A stretch of 64,000 bases of DNA from positions 251 through 64,250 of the forward strand of contig DNUE01000064.1 in the NCBI GenBank assembly GCA_003508005.1, in the 5' to 3' direction. Below, piece after piece: positions 50,338 to 58,935 of this stretch. The notes below the pieces were generated by a model. It was not told the DNA's origin. It did no database searches and was given only the letters and a program-made list of their open reading frames with translations. The position numbers were made by a program, and so were the translations under genes. This stretch comes from Desulfobulbaceae bacterium. GTDB lineage: Bacteria > Desulfobacterota > Desulfobulbia > Desulfobulbales > Desulfobulbaceae. The stretch's first letter is position 1, and each line of letters begins with the position of its first letter.

Positions 50338-51975
50338 TTACGAGCGGGTAAAGGGCCTCTCAATGTAGACATAGGTAATGCAGGAGGCGATATAGGTCGC
50401 GAACAGGGTACAGACAAACAAGGGAAGATCGTTGAGGGAGAGCCCGAAATAGAGGTTGATCCCCTTGCGGACAACCTGCATGACCAGGGGATGCAAGATG
50501 TAGATGCTGAAGCTTACCAGGCCGATGGCCCGAAGGGGAAGAAAGGCAAGCATCTTGTCCAGTTGGGTATTGCGGGCGGCAACGATACAGAAAATAAACA
50601 GGCCGGAGGCAATGCCGAACCATTGGTCATAGGCGATCCCCCAGACCATGGACACGCCCCACATCCTGCCGGTGGTGCCCAGCATGAACCCCATGAGGAT
50701 GGCCAGTCCGAGCCAGGATAGGATCCGGCCGTGGCGCTCCTTCCCTTTCCTGGCGAATTCAGAGGGTTCGTACACTCCGTAGTAGAGATAGGAAAAAATC
50801 ATGCCGGCGAGAAAGATGCCCACATAGAGGCGCAGGGCCTGATGATTCATGCCGTACATGGCAAAAACCGACGGGCCGACAAAATAATAGGAAAGGAACA
50901 TCAGCAGGGTCAGGTTCACAATGATGGGCCAGACCTTGCCACGGAACAGCAGGCAGTTGGCCAGCATGAAAAAAGGGGTCAGCAGATAGAACACCATCTC
51001 CTGGTTGATGACCCAGAGGACACCGTTGCCCTGCAGAAAGAAATAATGCCTGAAGGCATTGTCAAATTCTCCGGGGATCAAAAAAACCACTGTGATATAG
51101 GCATAATAGAGGGGCACGATGCGCTTGAACCGCCGGATGAAAAATTTCTCCCAGAAAGGAAGCGAGAGCGCCCGTTGGGGCTGCAGAACAAAGGGCCGGG
51201 CAATCAGGAAGCCGCTCAGGGTCATGAACAGCCACACCCCGATCGCCCCGATGCCGACCACCATCCCATAGGTATGATCCGCCACGATGATTACCGCGGC
51301 CAGACCGCGCAAACCGTCCAGAGCATCGATATTCGAGCCGATGGAGGGTTTTTTCTGCAGCACATCGTGAAAGGAGGGAAAGGAAGCAAAATCAAAACGA
51401 TACAGCAGGGCAAAGACCAGAACCGAAAAGATCACCGCCATGCCTTTCGGAAGCCAGGGATTGACCTCGACCAGTGGACCCGCGCCGAGGAGAGAAGGAT
51501 CTTCCAGCCGGGAAACGACCTTGAGGTAGCCCTTCTCCAGGAAGACCTGCACGTCATCCTTACCGGGCCGGAAAAAACGCATGAGTTCTTCCGGGCCCAT
51601 ATCACGGGGTTTGGCAAAACGGCTGAGAACCGTCACCTTGAAAATTTTCACCGTACCCGGACTGTTGCCCGGATCAAGGCGAACATTCCTGACCGAGGCG
51701 TTGTGCAGGCGGATCAGGGCATCAGCTTTTTCATTGGCCTGGACAGGGTCTGACTTGAACGAATTCTTTTCACTGAAGAAGGGATGCCGGTCACTGTTGC
51801 TGTAATACAACTGAAAGGTATCGGGATGGTCAAGCTCAGCGGTAATGATCACCCGCGACGAGGCGGTAATTACCGCGAGAATGAGATGGTGCACAACGAA
51901 AAGAAATACCCCGGCAGCAGCCAGGGATAGTATGATGCGCAAATACGATTTCAAGAACAATCGAATTGCTTCCAC
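50338..51975 (-). CDS. Acyltransferase family 3 protein with N-terminal periplasmic module
   Basis: A 545-residue protein. First helix at ~12-36, then a periplasmic segment (41-170) with Y-Y-S, F-F-S-E-K-N and V-R-L-D-P, the module shared with the proteins at 45281 and 47185. The acyltransferase-3 domain follows with R-G-L-A-A-V-I-I-V-A-D-H (the R-x10-H motif) and ten helices. The family acylates cell-surface sugars from an acyl-CoA inside. GTG at 51975 is the best start: AAGGAG stands nine bases upstream. No ATG serves this position. Confidence 0.82.
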   Translation of the reverse strand: MEAIRLFLKSYLRIILSLAAAGVFLFVVHHLILAVITASSRVIITAELDHPDTFQLYYSNSDRHPFFSEKNSFKSDPVQANEKADALIRLHNASVRNVRLDPGNSPGTVKIFKVTVLSRFAKPRDMGPEELMRFFRPGKDDVQVFLEKGYLKVVSRLEDPSLLGAGPLVEVNPWLPKGMAVIFSVLVFALLYRFDFASFPSFHDVLQKKPSIGSNIDALDGLRGLAAVIIVADHTYGMVVGIGAIGVWLFMTLSGFLIARPFVLQPQRALSLPFWEKFFIRRFKRIVPLYYAYITVVFLIPGEFDNAFRHYFFLQGNGVLWVINQEMVFYLLTPFFMLANCLLFRGKVWPIIVNLTLLMFLSYYFVGPSVFAMYGMNHQALRLYVGIFLAGMIFSYLYYGVYEPSEFARKGKERHGRILSWLGLAILMGFMLGTTGRMWGVSMVWGIAYDQWFGIASGLFIFCIVAARNTQLDKMLAFLPLRAIGLVSFSIYILHPLVMQVVRKGINLYFGLSLNDLPLFVCTLFATYIASCITYVYIERPFTRS

Positions 51976-51979
51976 CTGC

Positions 51980-52258
51980 TTATTCTCCTTGTTCCTCTGA
52001 ATCTTTGTTATCCTCTTTCCTGGAAAACCGCTCCCGCAGCTTATACAGGCAATGGAGCTGCCGCTCAAACCTGACCAGGACCCTGAACAAGGGCCTGCCA
52101 ACGTAGTGCAGGACGGAAAAAATCACAAGGCATTTTAGCCCTGCCCCTCCCCGGTAGTTGCCCAGGGGAAGGAAACGGGCCAACAGCTGGTGCCTGAAGA
52201 CCCGCAAAACCGAATTGCCGGCCAGGTCGTTGCGGTTGTTCAGAACCGGGCGGTTCAT
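51980..52258 (-). CDS. Small protein, unknown (92 aa)
   Basis: A 92-residue frame with AAGGGAGAAG just before ATG at 52258. It ends four bases before the acyltransferase-3 start, so it sits in the operon. The product is basic with one weak hydrophobic patch (G-L-K-C-L-V-I-F-S-V-L-H-Y-V-G) and a highly charged end. It has no known motif. It might be a membrane-associated accessory peptide. Confidence 0.55.
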   Translation of the reverse strand: MNRPVLNNRNDLAGNSVLRVFRHQLLARFLPLGNYRGGAGLKCLVIFSVLHYVGRPLFRVLVRFERQLHCLYKLRERFSRKEDNKDSEEQGE

Positions 52259-52385
52259 GCTTCTTCTCCCTTCTCGATTATTCATTGTCGGAATCGTACA
52301 ATATGCAATTCCGACGCCGGCAAACCATATTACTTGTTAAAATCATAGCGGCGGATGCTCAGTATTTTCAGTTATTGCTGGGTCA

Positions 52386-54434
52386 TCATTCGTTCAACCG
52401 GTCCTTGATATGCCGGAGGAAGTAACGAAATCTGAGCAGTGGATTGAAGCGCAGAACGGATTCCGACCGGTCCCACAGGTGCTGCTGGGATTGTGCATAC
52501 TGCGGCAGCGGTTTCTTCCCCCCATGAAAATCATCAAGGTGATGCCGATGTTTCAGCGCAAGAATCTCGGCGGTCCCGGGAAAGGCCAGTTTGCTGGTCA
52601 GCAGGTAGTTCAGCCACGGCTTGTAGTCATCAAGGGAGTACCCCAGCAGGGCTGAGGCGGCCCCATAGCGACGGGCGCCATCCAGGATTCCCTCCTGCAG
52701 GGGGGTATAGTGCCTGTCCTGCACATGCTCGGCCTGACCGGTCGCATCATCCACCCTGCGGAATTCAAGCTCATAGCCGGTTTCCGTCAGCCGGTAGCGG
52801 TTCAGGGTCGGGTGCGGTGCCCGGCAAGCCTCTTCAAAGACGTCCCTGGCGTAGAGGATGGAACTGCCGGCCAGGTCAAAGCGGTTCCGATCGTAGAGCA
52901 CCCCCTCGATGTAGTTGTCCGGGGTGGTCGGATAGGGAATGCCGCGGGTGGCGCAGAACAGGAAGCCGTGACAGCGGGGCCTGTCTTCCCGGTGGGCGAC
53001 GGCTTCGTACAGGAAACGCTGGATGGTGCCAAGCCAGCCGATATCGACCAGGGCTGCGTCATCTTCGGCAAAGAAGCCGAAATCATCCAGGTAGCGCTGC
53101 AGGGCATCATTGAACTTCCGGGTCTGGCTCCTGACCGCTGCCTGAAATTCTTCATCCTCCAGCATTTCGTTGAAGCGCAGCCGATTCTTGGGGTCATATC
53201 CGGCGTGATGCGGACTGAGCGTCGTCTCGGGCGTCAGCTTGTGGCGCTGAAGATGGGGCGTGAGCGGGCCGTAATCCAGGTCGAAGATCCGGCAGACGTC
53301 CCGGAAATCACTGTTTCCTAGGGGCAGGAAGGCGATATCAGCGTTGGTCCTGGTCAAGCCCTGATAAGCGCAGCTTGCCCCGGCCAGGGCCATCCGGCTC
53401 ACATACAGATATTCGACCGCCGGCAGCTGCCCGTCGGGATACAGGGCCGGCACCGCCGCCTCCCACACCTTCTTGAAGGTCCAGCCCTCGCGAGAAAAAA
53501 AGAACACCTTCCGGATCTTCAGTTCCCGGCAGCGCTCGGCGATACGCTGGACAAAAGAGCCGATCAACGGGGCGAAAAAATTATAGCCCTCAACATAGAG
53601 CGGATGGCGCGCTTCGTTTTCCGCCTCCAGTGGCATCATCAGCTGCTGCAGACAACGGCCGCGCCAGAAAGGCCTGCCGTCGCCGTAGTTGTAGTAACGC
53701 TTGACGATGGCTTTGCGCCATTTTTCGGTGCTGTCGTGCAGCACCAGGGCCTGGATGCCGAACTCTGCCGGCCGCAGGCCGTCGGAGATGGGATTGTCCC
53801 CCACGTGCAGCCATGCACCCTTATCCAGGCCATATTTTTCCTGGAGCAGCGGAAAGGCCTTGCCGGAGGCCTTGGCCAGAAAGGTATCGGCAGAGGAAGC
53901 GACCGCCTCTGTATACTGCATCAACCCTGCCCGTTCCGCCAGGCGTTCCAGGTGCGCAGCAGGCAGGTAAATATCCGACATGATGAAGATCCGCTTCCCC
54001 TGCCCCTTCAGTTCCTTGAGCCAGGCGACGAACTCGGTGCGCGGCACCAGCATGGTTGATTCCGTGGCCAGCTCATATTCCGTCACCTGTTCCAGCAGGC
54101 TCGGCGCCATTTTCTCGCCGAAGATTGCCGCCAGGGTTTCCTGCATGAAACGGGGATAGCAAGCTTCCCTGTCCTCGAATTGTTCCCCGGTCTTTTGCCG
54201 ATGCTCCTTTTCGATTGCGTCGCGCAGCTTTTGCACCCTGTTCCAGGACCAATTCAGCCCCGCCTGGACCGCAAGACAGGAAATATACCTGGCCACCGGC
54301 AGCTTGACCAGGTCAGGGTCATGGATCCGCCGGATGAGGAGGGTATCGAACAGGTCAAACGAAACCACCGACAGCGACGCCGACCGTCTCCGCCCCTCTG
54401 CAACCAACTTGTCCAGAGAATAATAGATCTTCAC
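52386..54434 (-). CDS. HAD-superfamily protein of COG5610 type
   Basis: A 682-residue protein. An N-terminal HAD domain (about 20-235) shows V-V-S-F-D-L-F-D-T-L-L (nucleophile), F-I-M-S-D-I-Y and G-D-N-P-I-S-D-G. The last ~400 residues form a second domain unique to this group, with F-F-S-R-E-G-W-T-F and L-V-D-I-G-W-L-G-T-I-Q-R-F. Such proteins are common in polysaccharide clusters and are thought to be phosphatases or sugar-modifying enzymes. No substrate is known to me. Confidence 0.78.
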   Translation of the reverse strand: MKIYYSLDKLVAEGRRRSASLSVVSFDLFDTLLIRRIHDPDLVKLPVARYISCLAVQAGLNWSWNRVQKLRDAIEKEHRQKTGEQFEDREACYPRFMQETLAAIFGEKMAPSLLEQVTEYELATESTMLVPRTEFVAWLKELKGQGKRIFIMSDIYLPAAHLERLAERAGLMQYTEAVASSADTFLAKASGKAFPLLQEKYGLDKGAWLHVGDNPISDGLRPAEFGIQALVLHDSTEKWRKAIVKRYYNYGDGRPFWRGRCLQQLMMPLEAENEARHPLYVEGYNFFAPLIGSFVQRIAERCRELKIRKVFFFSREGWTFKKVWEAAVPALYPDGQLPAVEYLYVSRMALAGASCAYQGLTRTNADIAFLPLGNSDFRDVCRIFDLDYGPLTPHLQRHKLTPETTLSPHHAGYDPKNRLRFNEMLEDEEFQAAVRSQTRKFNDALQRYLDDFGFFAEDDAALVDIGWLGTIQRFLYEAVAHREDRPRCHGFLFCATRGIPYPTTPDNYIEGVLYDRNRFDLAGSSILYARDVFEEACRAPHPTLNRYRLTETGYELEFRRVDDATGQAEHVQDRHYTPLQEGILDGARRYGAASALLGYSLDDYKPWLNYLLTSKLAFPGTAEILALKHRHHLDDFHGGKKPLPQYAQSQQHLWDRSESVLRFNPLLRFRYFLRHIKDRLNE

Positions 54435-54473
54435 ATTACTGATGAAATACCAAGAACATAGGCAGCGAAATCT

Positions 54474-56861
54474 TCACTGGCCGGCCTCACTTCTTCCAAT
54501 CCTCGGGAAAAGATAATAGGCCAGACAGTAAATGAGCAATGCCACCAGCAGGGTTACACGGAATCCGTAAAAAATTGACAATAGCACACTGAGAATGCCG
54601 CCAATGACCGTAAAGAGCCCGTTCATGGCCCAGGCCCAGGCAATGGCGCCGCTCGGCTTCTTCTCGACGGCCAGAATCCCCAAGGGGAAAGGCATGCCCA
54701 GGAAAAAACCGAGTGGAAAGATCAGGGCAATGGCAACCGCGATGCGGACCGGCTCCCCAGCCTTGAGAAAGAGTTCAAAAACAACCTGATGAACCGCCAA
54801 AAGAGCGAGCCCGGTGACCAGTATCCCGATAAAGGGGACTTTCCAGCGGGCAGCAGGTGTGATTCCCGTCCTGCCTGAGAAATAACTGCCCAGGCCCGCG
54901 GCAAGAAGCATGGCAAAAACCACGGTGGAATAGGTATGGAGGGGGTAGCCGATGAGCTTCATGAAAATCTGGATGAAAACCAGCTCGAAGATGATAAAGC
55001 CTGCCCCCAGGCAGGAAAAATACATGAGCGCGCTGGCCTTCCCCTGCCATGGCGTTCTGCCCGCCTTTGAAAAAAGCAGGGGAACGAAGATGAAGATCAT
55101 CGTAAACAGGATCGAGGCTGTGCCCGTGATAATGAGGTGGATGACATCCTGCGGGAAATAGCTCCGTTTAAGCTGTTTGTTCAGGATGGCCGCCGTGGAA
55201 AAAGTCATGAAGTTGCCGGGTTCGGCGGAAAACTTCTTGATCTTCTTGCGCAGGAAGTTGAAATAGGGCCGGTCATCGGTGGATGCAGCGGCGCGGTATT
55301 CCATCTTCTTCAGCAGGGCCGAGGGCATGTTGCCGGAATAGAATTCGTCGGAGAGGAAACTCTTCTCCGGATTGATCGGGTCCTCGACCATCACTTCAAC
55401 CCCATGGAAAAAATCCCGCAGGCTGTCCACTTCCTCAGGGGTCCAGGGGGTCATCTTGATCAGCAGGGTCGGCAGGGTGTCGGCAATCTTCCCTCCTGCC
55501 TGGAAGACCAGGACATGCCTGCGGAAATCGGTCCGGCCGAGCTTTTTCCAGGCCAGGGCCGCGGTGGTGATCATCTTCGGGTAAATATGGTGATTGACAT
55601 GGAGAAGGCCGTCCTCCTGCAGATGGGTAAAATACTCCAGATAGGCTTCCGCCGTCTGGAGATAGGTCGTGGCCATGGCCCCGGTGCCGGCGGCAATGGA
55701 TGAGCTGGTATGGTTGGAAAAAATCTGGATGATGTCGTACTTCTCGCTGCTCGAACGCAGAAAGCTCCTGCCCTCGCCGACGACGGCGTTAACCCTCGGG
55801 TCATTGAAGATGTTGCCGTTATACTGTGCGTACAGTTCCTTGCCGACCTTGACGACAAAACCGACCAGTTCCACTGCATCCACATGGGCGGCCCCGTACA
55901 GCAGGGCGGCCTTGGTTTCCTGGCCGGCGGCGCTGCCGATGACCAGGACCTTCTGCCCGCTATCCCGCTTGAAATAATGAGAAATAAGGACATTCTGACC
56001 GCCGAAGTGCCTCGGGGTGTCGTCCGGCATGCGGCTTCTGAGCTTCTGGTAATCGCCGTCAAAGGGAAAGATGAAGCTGGACTGAGTGCCCCCGTCATAG
56101 GCGACATGCTTGCGGTTGAAGCTGGGCTGGTCGATGACGTCGATCTTGGAAACCGGATCCCAGTAGCTCCACTCCACCCGGCCCCTTTCCTTGGCGCTTT
56201 TGACCCCCCTCTTATCCAGATGGTCCCGGAATTCGAAATAACCGTCATGGAGGAAGGGAATGGCGATCACGACAGCCCCGGCCGCAAGCGCCGTCAGCGT
56301 CCACTTCCGGTTCTCGCTGAACAAGGCGGAGGCCCACAGTCCCAAGGTGCAGGCAAGAAAGAGCAACCCTCCCGGTCCGATTACGGGCAGCAGGGGAACC
56401 AGGATAATGCAGCCGATGGCCGCCCCCACCAGGTCCCAAAAATAGAGGGCCTGGATTTGTTCGGCAAATTTGGAAAAAATGATGGTGAAGGCCAAGCCAA
56501 TCAGAAAAAAGGGCAGGGCCAGCATAAAATACATGAGGAGAAAATATGCCATTCCCTTGGCAGGTTCCTGGTAAAGCAGATTGAAATCAAAGGGCAGCAG
56601 GTTCAGGGCAGGCAGGATGCAGAGAGCGGTGACGCCGAGGAGAGCGGCAAGCAGGGAGAGATACAGCCTGATCCTGCTTTCGTTCTTGACCGGCCTGATC
56701 GACGAATACACTCCGGACAGGCCGAAGCAGAACATGGCCAGGGTGATGACCATGTAGGCCATGTTGGAATACCAGATGACGTCGAAGACCCTGACCAGGG
56801 TCAGTTCGAGCATCAGGGTCGTCAAGGCCATCAGAAAAAGGCCAAGAAAAATACGGCGCAT
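54474..56861 (-). CDS. Membrane spermine/spermidine-synthase-like protein
   Basis: A 795-residue protein. Seven or so helices lie at the N-terminus (residues 5-215). A cytoplasmic Rossmann methyltransferase-like domain of the spermidine synthase type follows, with V-L-V-I-G-S-A-A-G-Q-E-T and A-V-E-L at ~310-345. Then come six to seven C-terminal helices. The aminopropyl-transfer motif cannot be seen clearly, so transfer of another group from SAM or dcSAM is possible. It sits between a GT2 and the HAD protein. Such membrane fusions are known but their substrates are mostly unknown. Confidence 0.75.
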   Translation of the reverse strand: MRRIFLGLFLMALTTLMLELTLVRVFDVIWYSNMAYMVITLAMFCFGLSGVYSSIRPVKNESRIRLYLSLLAALLGVTALCILPALNLLPFDFNLLYQEPAKGMAYFLLMYFMLALPFFLIGLAFTIIFSKFAEQIQALYFWDLVGAAIGCIILVPLLPVIGPGGLLFLACTLGLWASALFSENRKWTLTALAAGAVVIAIPFLHDGYFEFRDHLDKRGVKSAKERGRVEWSYWDPVSKIDVIDQPSFNRKHVAYDGGTQSSFIFPFDGDYQKLRSRMPDDTPRHFGGQNVLISHYFKRDSGQKVLVIGSAAGQETKAALLYGAAHVDAVELVGFVVKVGKELYAQYNGNIFNDPRVNAVVGEGRSFLRSSSEKYDIIQIFSNHTSSSIAAGTGAMATTYLQTAEAYLEYFTHLQEDGLLHVNHHIYPKMITTAALAWKKLGRTDFRRHVLVFQAGGKIADTLPTLLIKMTPWTPEEVDSLRDFFHGVEVMVEDPINPEKSFLSDEFYSGNMPSALLKKMEYRAAASTDDRPYFNFLRKKIKKFSAEPGNFMTFSTAAILNKQLKRSYFPQDVIHLIITGTASILFTMIFIFVPLLFSKAGRTPWQGKASALMYFSCLGAGFIIFELVFIQIFMKLIGYPLHTYSTVVFAMLLAAGLGSYFSGRTGITPAARWKVPFIGILVTGLALLAVHQVVFELFLKAGEPVRIAVAIALIFPLGFFLGMPFPLGILAVEKKPSGAIAWAWAMNGLFTVIGGILSVLLSIFYGFRVTLLVALLIYCLAYYLFPRIGRSEAGQ

Positions 56862-56888
56862 TTGTTCTCCTCAGGATAAAGGCTCCTG

Positions 56889-57803
56889 TCAGGATCGACA
56901 GAAGATTTTTTTTATTTTTTCTTTGATTGCCCCGGCAAGCTGGCCGCAAAGAGTTTTTATCCCCGGGGTGCCGGGCCGGGCCAGGGTCTGCCGCACCGCG
57001 GCCAGTTCCTGCTCAAGCTCCATCAGCCGGTCCGCGCCGGCCGCGGCAAAAGGTTTGAACTGCTCACCGATCGCCGCCAGCATGTATTTACGGATAACCG
57101 CCTTATCCTGTTCCCGGCCGAGAATGGCGGCCTCGCTCAGGGTGTTGCCGGAATGAATCCGGTAGTACAACAGTTTTTCGTCGGCAAGATACCGTACTTT
57201 CCCCGGATATGCCAGCATCACCCGGAAAATATAATCGTAGTCATGTAGGTAGCGCAGGGAACAGAATTTGCCAACGGTCGCGGCGGCCTCCGCGGACAGG
57301 AAGAGGTTGGAGGTGGTGACCATGAAGTTGCCCTTGAGAAATGCTACATAGAGGTCGCCGCACTGCCTGAAATACTCCCTGTTTTTCCGATGCCAGACAT
57401 TCCAGCCGAATTCCGGGTCGATAAACTCCACCCCCTCGTCCGAGATGGGCACCACGTCGGTAAACAGGCACTGGGCGCCGGTTGCCTGCTGCTCCGTGAT
57501 CAGCCGCTGCAGCCGGTCAGGGAAATAGACATCGTCGGAATTAAGAATGGCGACGTAGTTCCCGCGGACCATCCCCAGCCCCCGGTTCAAGGTGTTATAA
57601 GCATCCTGGTTCTCCTGGCTGCGGTAGATAATCCGCTCGTCCCGGTACGACTGGATTATCTCGCCGGTCCGGTCGGTGGAGCCGTCGTTGATCACGATCA
57701 GCTCAAAATCATGGCAGGTCTGGTTCAGGACGCTCTCGACGGCCGCCCCGATAAACCGTTCATGATTGTACGCCGGAATGATGACTGAAATCTTAGGCTG
57801 CAT
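56889..57803 (-). CDS. Family 2 glycosyltransferase
   Basis: A 304-residue GT-A glycosyltransferase. It has I-S-V-I-I-P-A-Y-N-H-E-R, V-I-N-D-G-S-T-D-R-T, Y-V-A-I-L-N-S-D-D-V as the metal/sugar motif, and a later H-D-Y-D-Y-I-F-R-V. The end is basic and probably membrane-apposed (K-E-K-I-K-K-I-F). It is 27 bases before the spermine-synthase-like gene. Confidence 0.85.
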   Translation of the reverse strand: MQPKISVIIPAYNHERFIGAAVESVLNQTCHDFELIVINDGSTDRTGEIIQSYRDERIIYRSQENQDAYNTLNRGLGMVRGNYVAILNSDDVYFPDRLQRLITEQQATGAQCLFTDVVPISDEGVEFIDPEFGWNVWHRKNREYFRQCGDLYVAFLKGNFMVTTSNLFLSAEAAATVGKFCSLRYLHDYDYIFRVMLAYPGKVRYLADEKLLYYRIHSGNTLSEAAILGREQDKAVIRKYMLAAIGEQFKPFAAAGADRLMELEQELAAVRQTLARPGTPGIKTLCGQLAGAIKEKIKKIFCRS

Positions 57804-57966
57804 GCCGAACCATCTATGACCTTATCTCTTTTCTCCCGCCCGGAATGGGAACAAGGTTTTAAATCTTTTGCGCTTGAATCGCAAGATTAAATACTTGCCG
57901 TACGCTATGCAATTATTGATACCCTCGCAAAAGTCAAAACACTGCGCATCCGCCGCTGAAATTTCA

Positions 57967-58926
57967 TCAAGTCAGAATGCTTGCCGGCCTTAGTTCCGCA
58001 CTATTTTCGGGACTGGCAATTTTTACGCCCACCGAAAATCCCCGGCTGGCATAGCTTATGTATCTGAAGGAAAGTCCGGAGGCGCTGATGAACTCCAGAA
58101 ACGCCCTGCACTCATGTTCCTGCCAGCCCGGATAGTTGAAAAACTCGTCAAAGACGATCACCGTGCCCGGCACGATCCGCGGCCGCAGCAATGCCAACAC
58201 CGTTTTTGCCGAGGAATAGAGATCGGAATCGATATGGATGAAGGCGGCGTTTTCGGCATGCGCCTCCAGAAACCCCGGCAGGGTCTTGTCAAACAAGCCG
58301 ACATGCAGGGAGACATTCTCCCTGACCTCCGGCAGGTCGCCGTGCCGGGTGAACTTGCCGGCAGGCACATTGCCCCACTGCTCGGGAAGCCCTTCAAAGG
58401 AATCGAAGCCATGCACTGCCGCCTGCACCCGGGAAGCGATAAAATTGATCGTTGTTCCCGAATAGACCCCGAATTCCAGGTACAGGCCATCCACAGCAGC
58501 CTCGTCCAGGCAACGGCTCAACACCTCGAAAGGGGTGGCCATGCCCATGACATCGCTCATATTCTCGGCAGCAAACCTGGCCGACTCCCTGGTGGCCATC
58601 CGGAAGAGTTCATCCTTGATACTGTTGGGAATATAGGCATAGCTGAAATCCTCGCTCTGCGGCCGCAGCTGGCACTTTTTCCACATCTCTCCCCCGACCC
58701 GTTCATCGGCCATGACCGCGGCCGCCGTCTCGGTAAGGGAAGTGCGGAAGGCAGGGTCCGCCAAGGCATGCTGCAACATATCCCTGGCGTGGCCCCGGAC
58801 CGCCGGGTCGGCCAGCAGTTCCGATGCGATAATCCGCAGGTCGCCGCGGACCTCGGCATCATGCAGGGCGGTCCGGAACAGCCTGACGATTTTGCGAATG
58901 ACTGATTGCTTTATCTGGTTGAACAT
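57967..58926 (-). CDS. TylF/MycF-type SAM-dependent methyltransferase
   Basis: A 319-residue protein. A helical N-terminal extension (1-120) is followed by a class I fold with L-E-F-G-V-Y-S-G-T-T and V-H-G-F-D-S-F-E-G-L-P. H-I-D-S-D-L-Y-S-S-A-K-T-V-L carries the metal-binding Asp residues of the TylF group. These enzymes O-methylate sugar hydroxyls in a Mg-dependent way. It lies nine bases after the repeat-containing glycosyltransferase gene, so it probably methylates the same polymer. Confidence 0.85.
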   Translation of the reverse strand: MFNQIKQSVIRKIVRLFRTALHDAEVRGDLRIIASELLADPAVRGHARDMLQHALADPAFRTSLTETAAAVMADERVGGEMWKKCQLRPQSEDFSYAYIPNSIKDELFRMATRESARFAAENMSDVMGMATPFEVLSRCLDEAAVDGLYLEFGVYSGTTINFIASRVQAAVHGFDSFEGLPEQWGNVPAGKFTRHGDLPEVRENVSLHVGLFDKTLPGFLEAHAENAAFIHIDSDLYSSAKTVLALLRPRIVPGTVIVFDEFFNYPGWQEHECRAFLEFISASGLSFRYISYASRGFSVGVKIASPENSAELRPASILT

Positions 58927-58935
58927 TTGCGTTCC

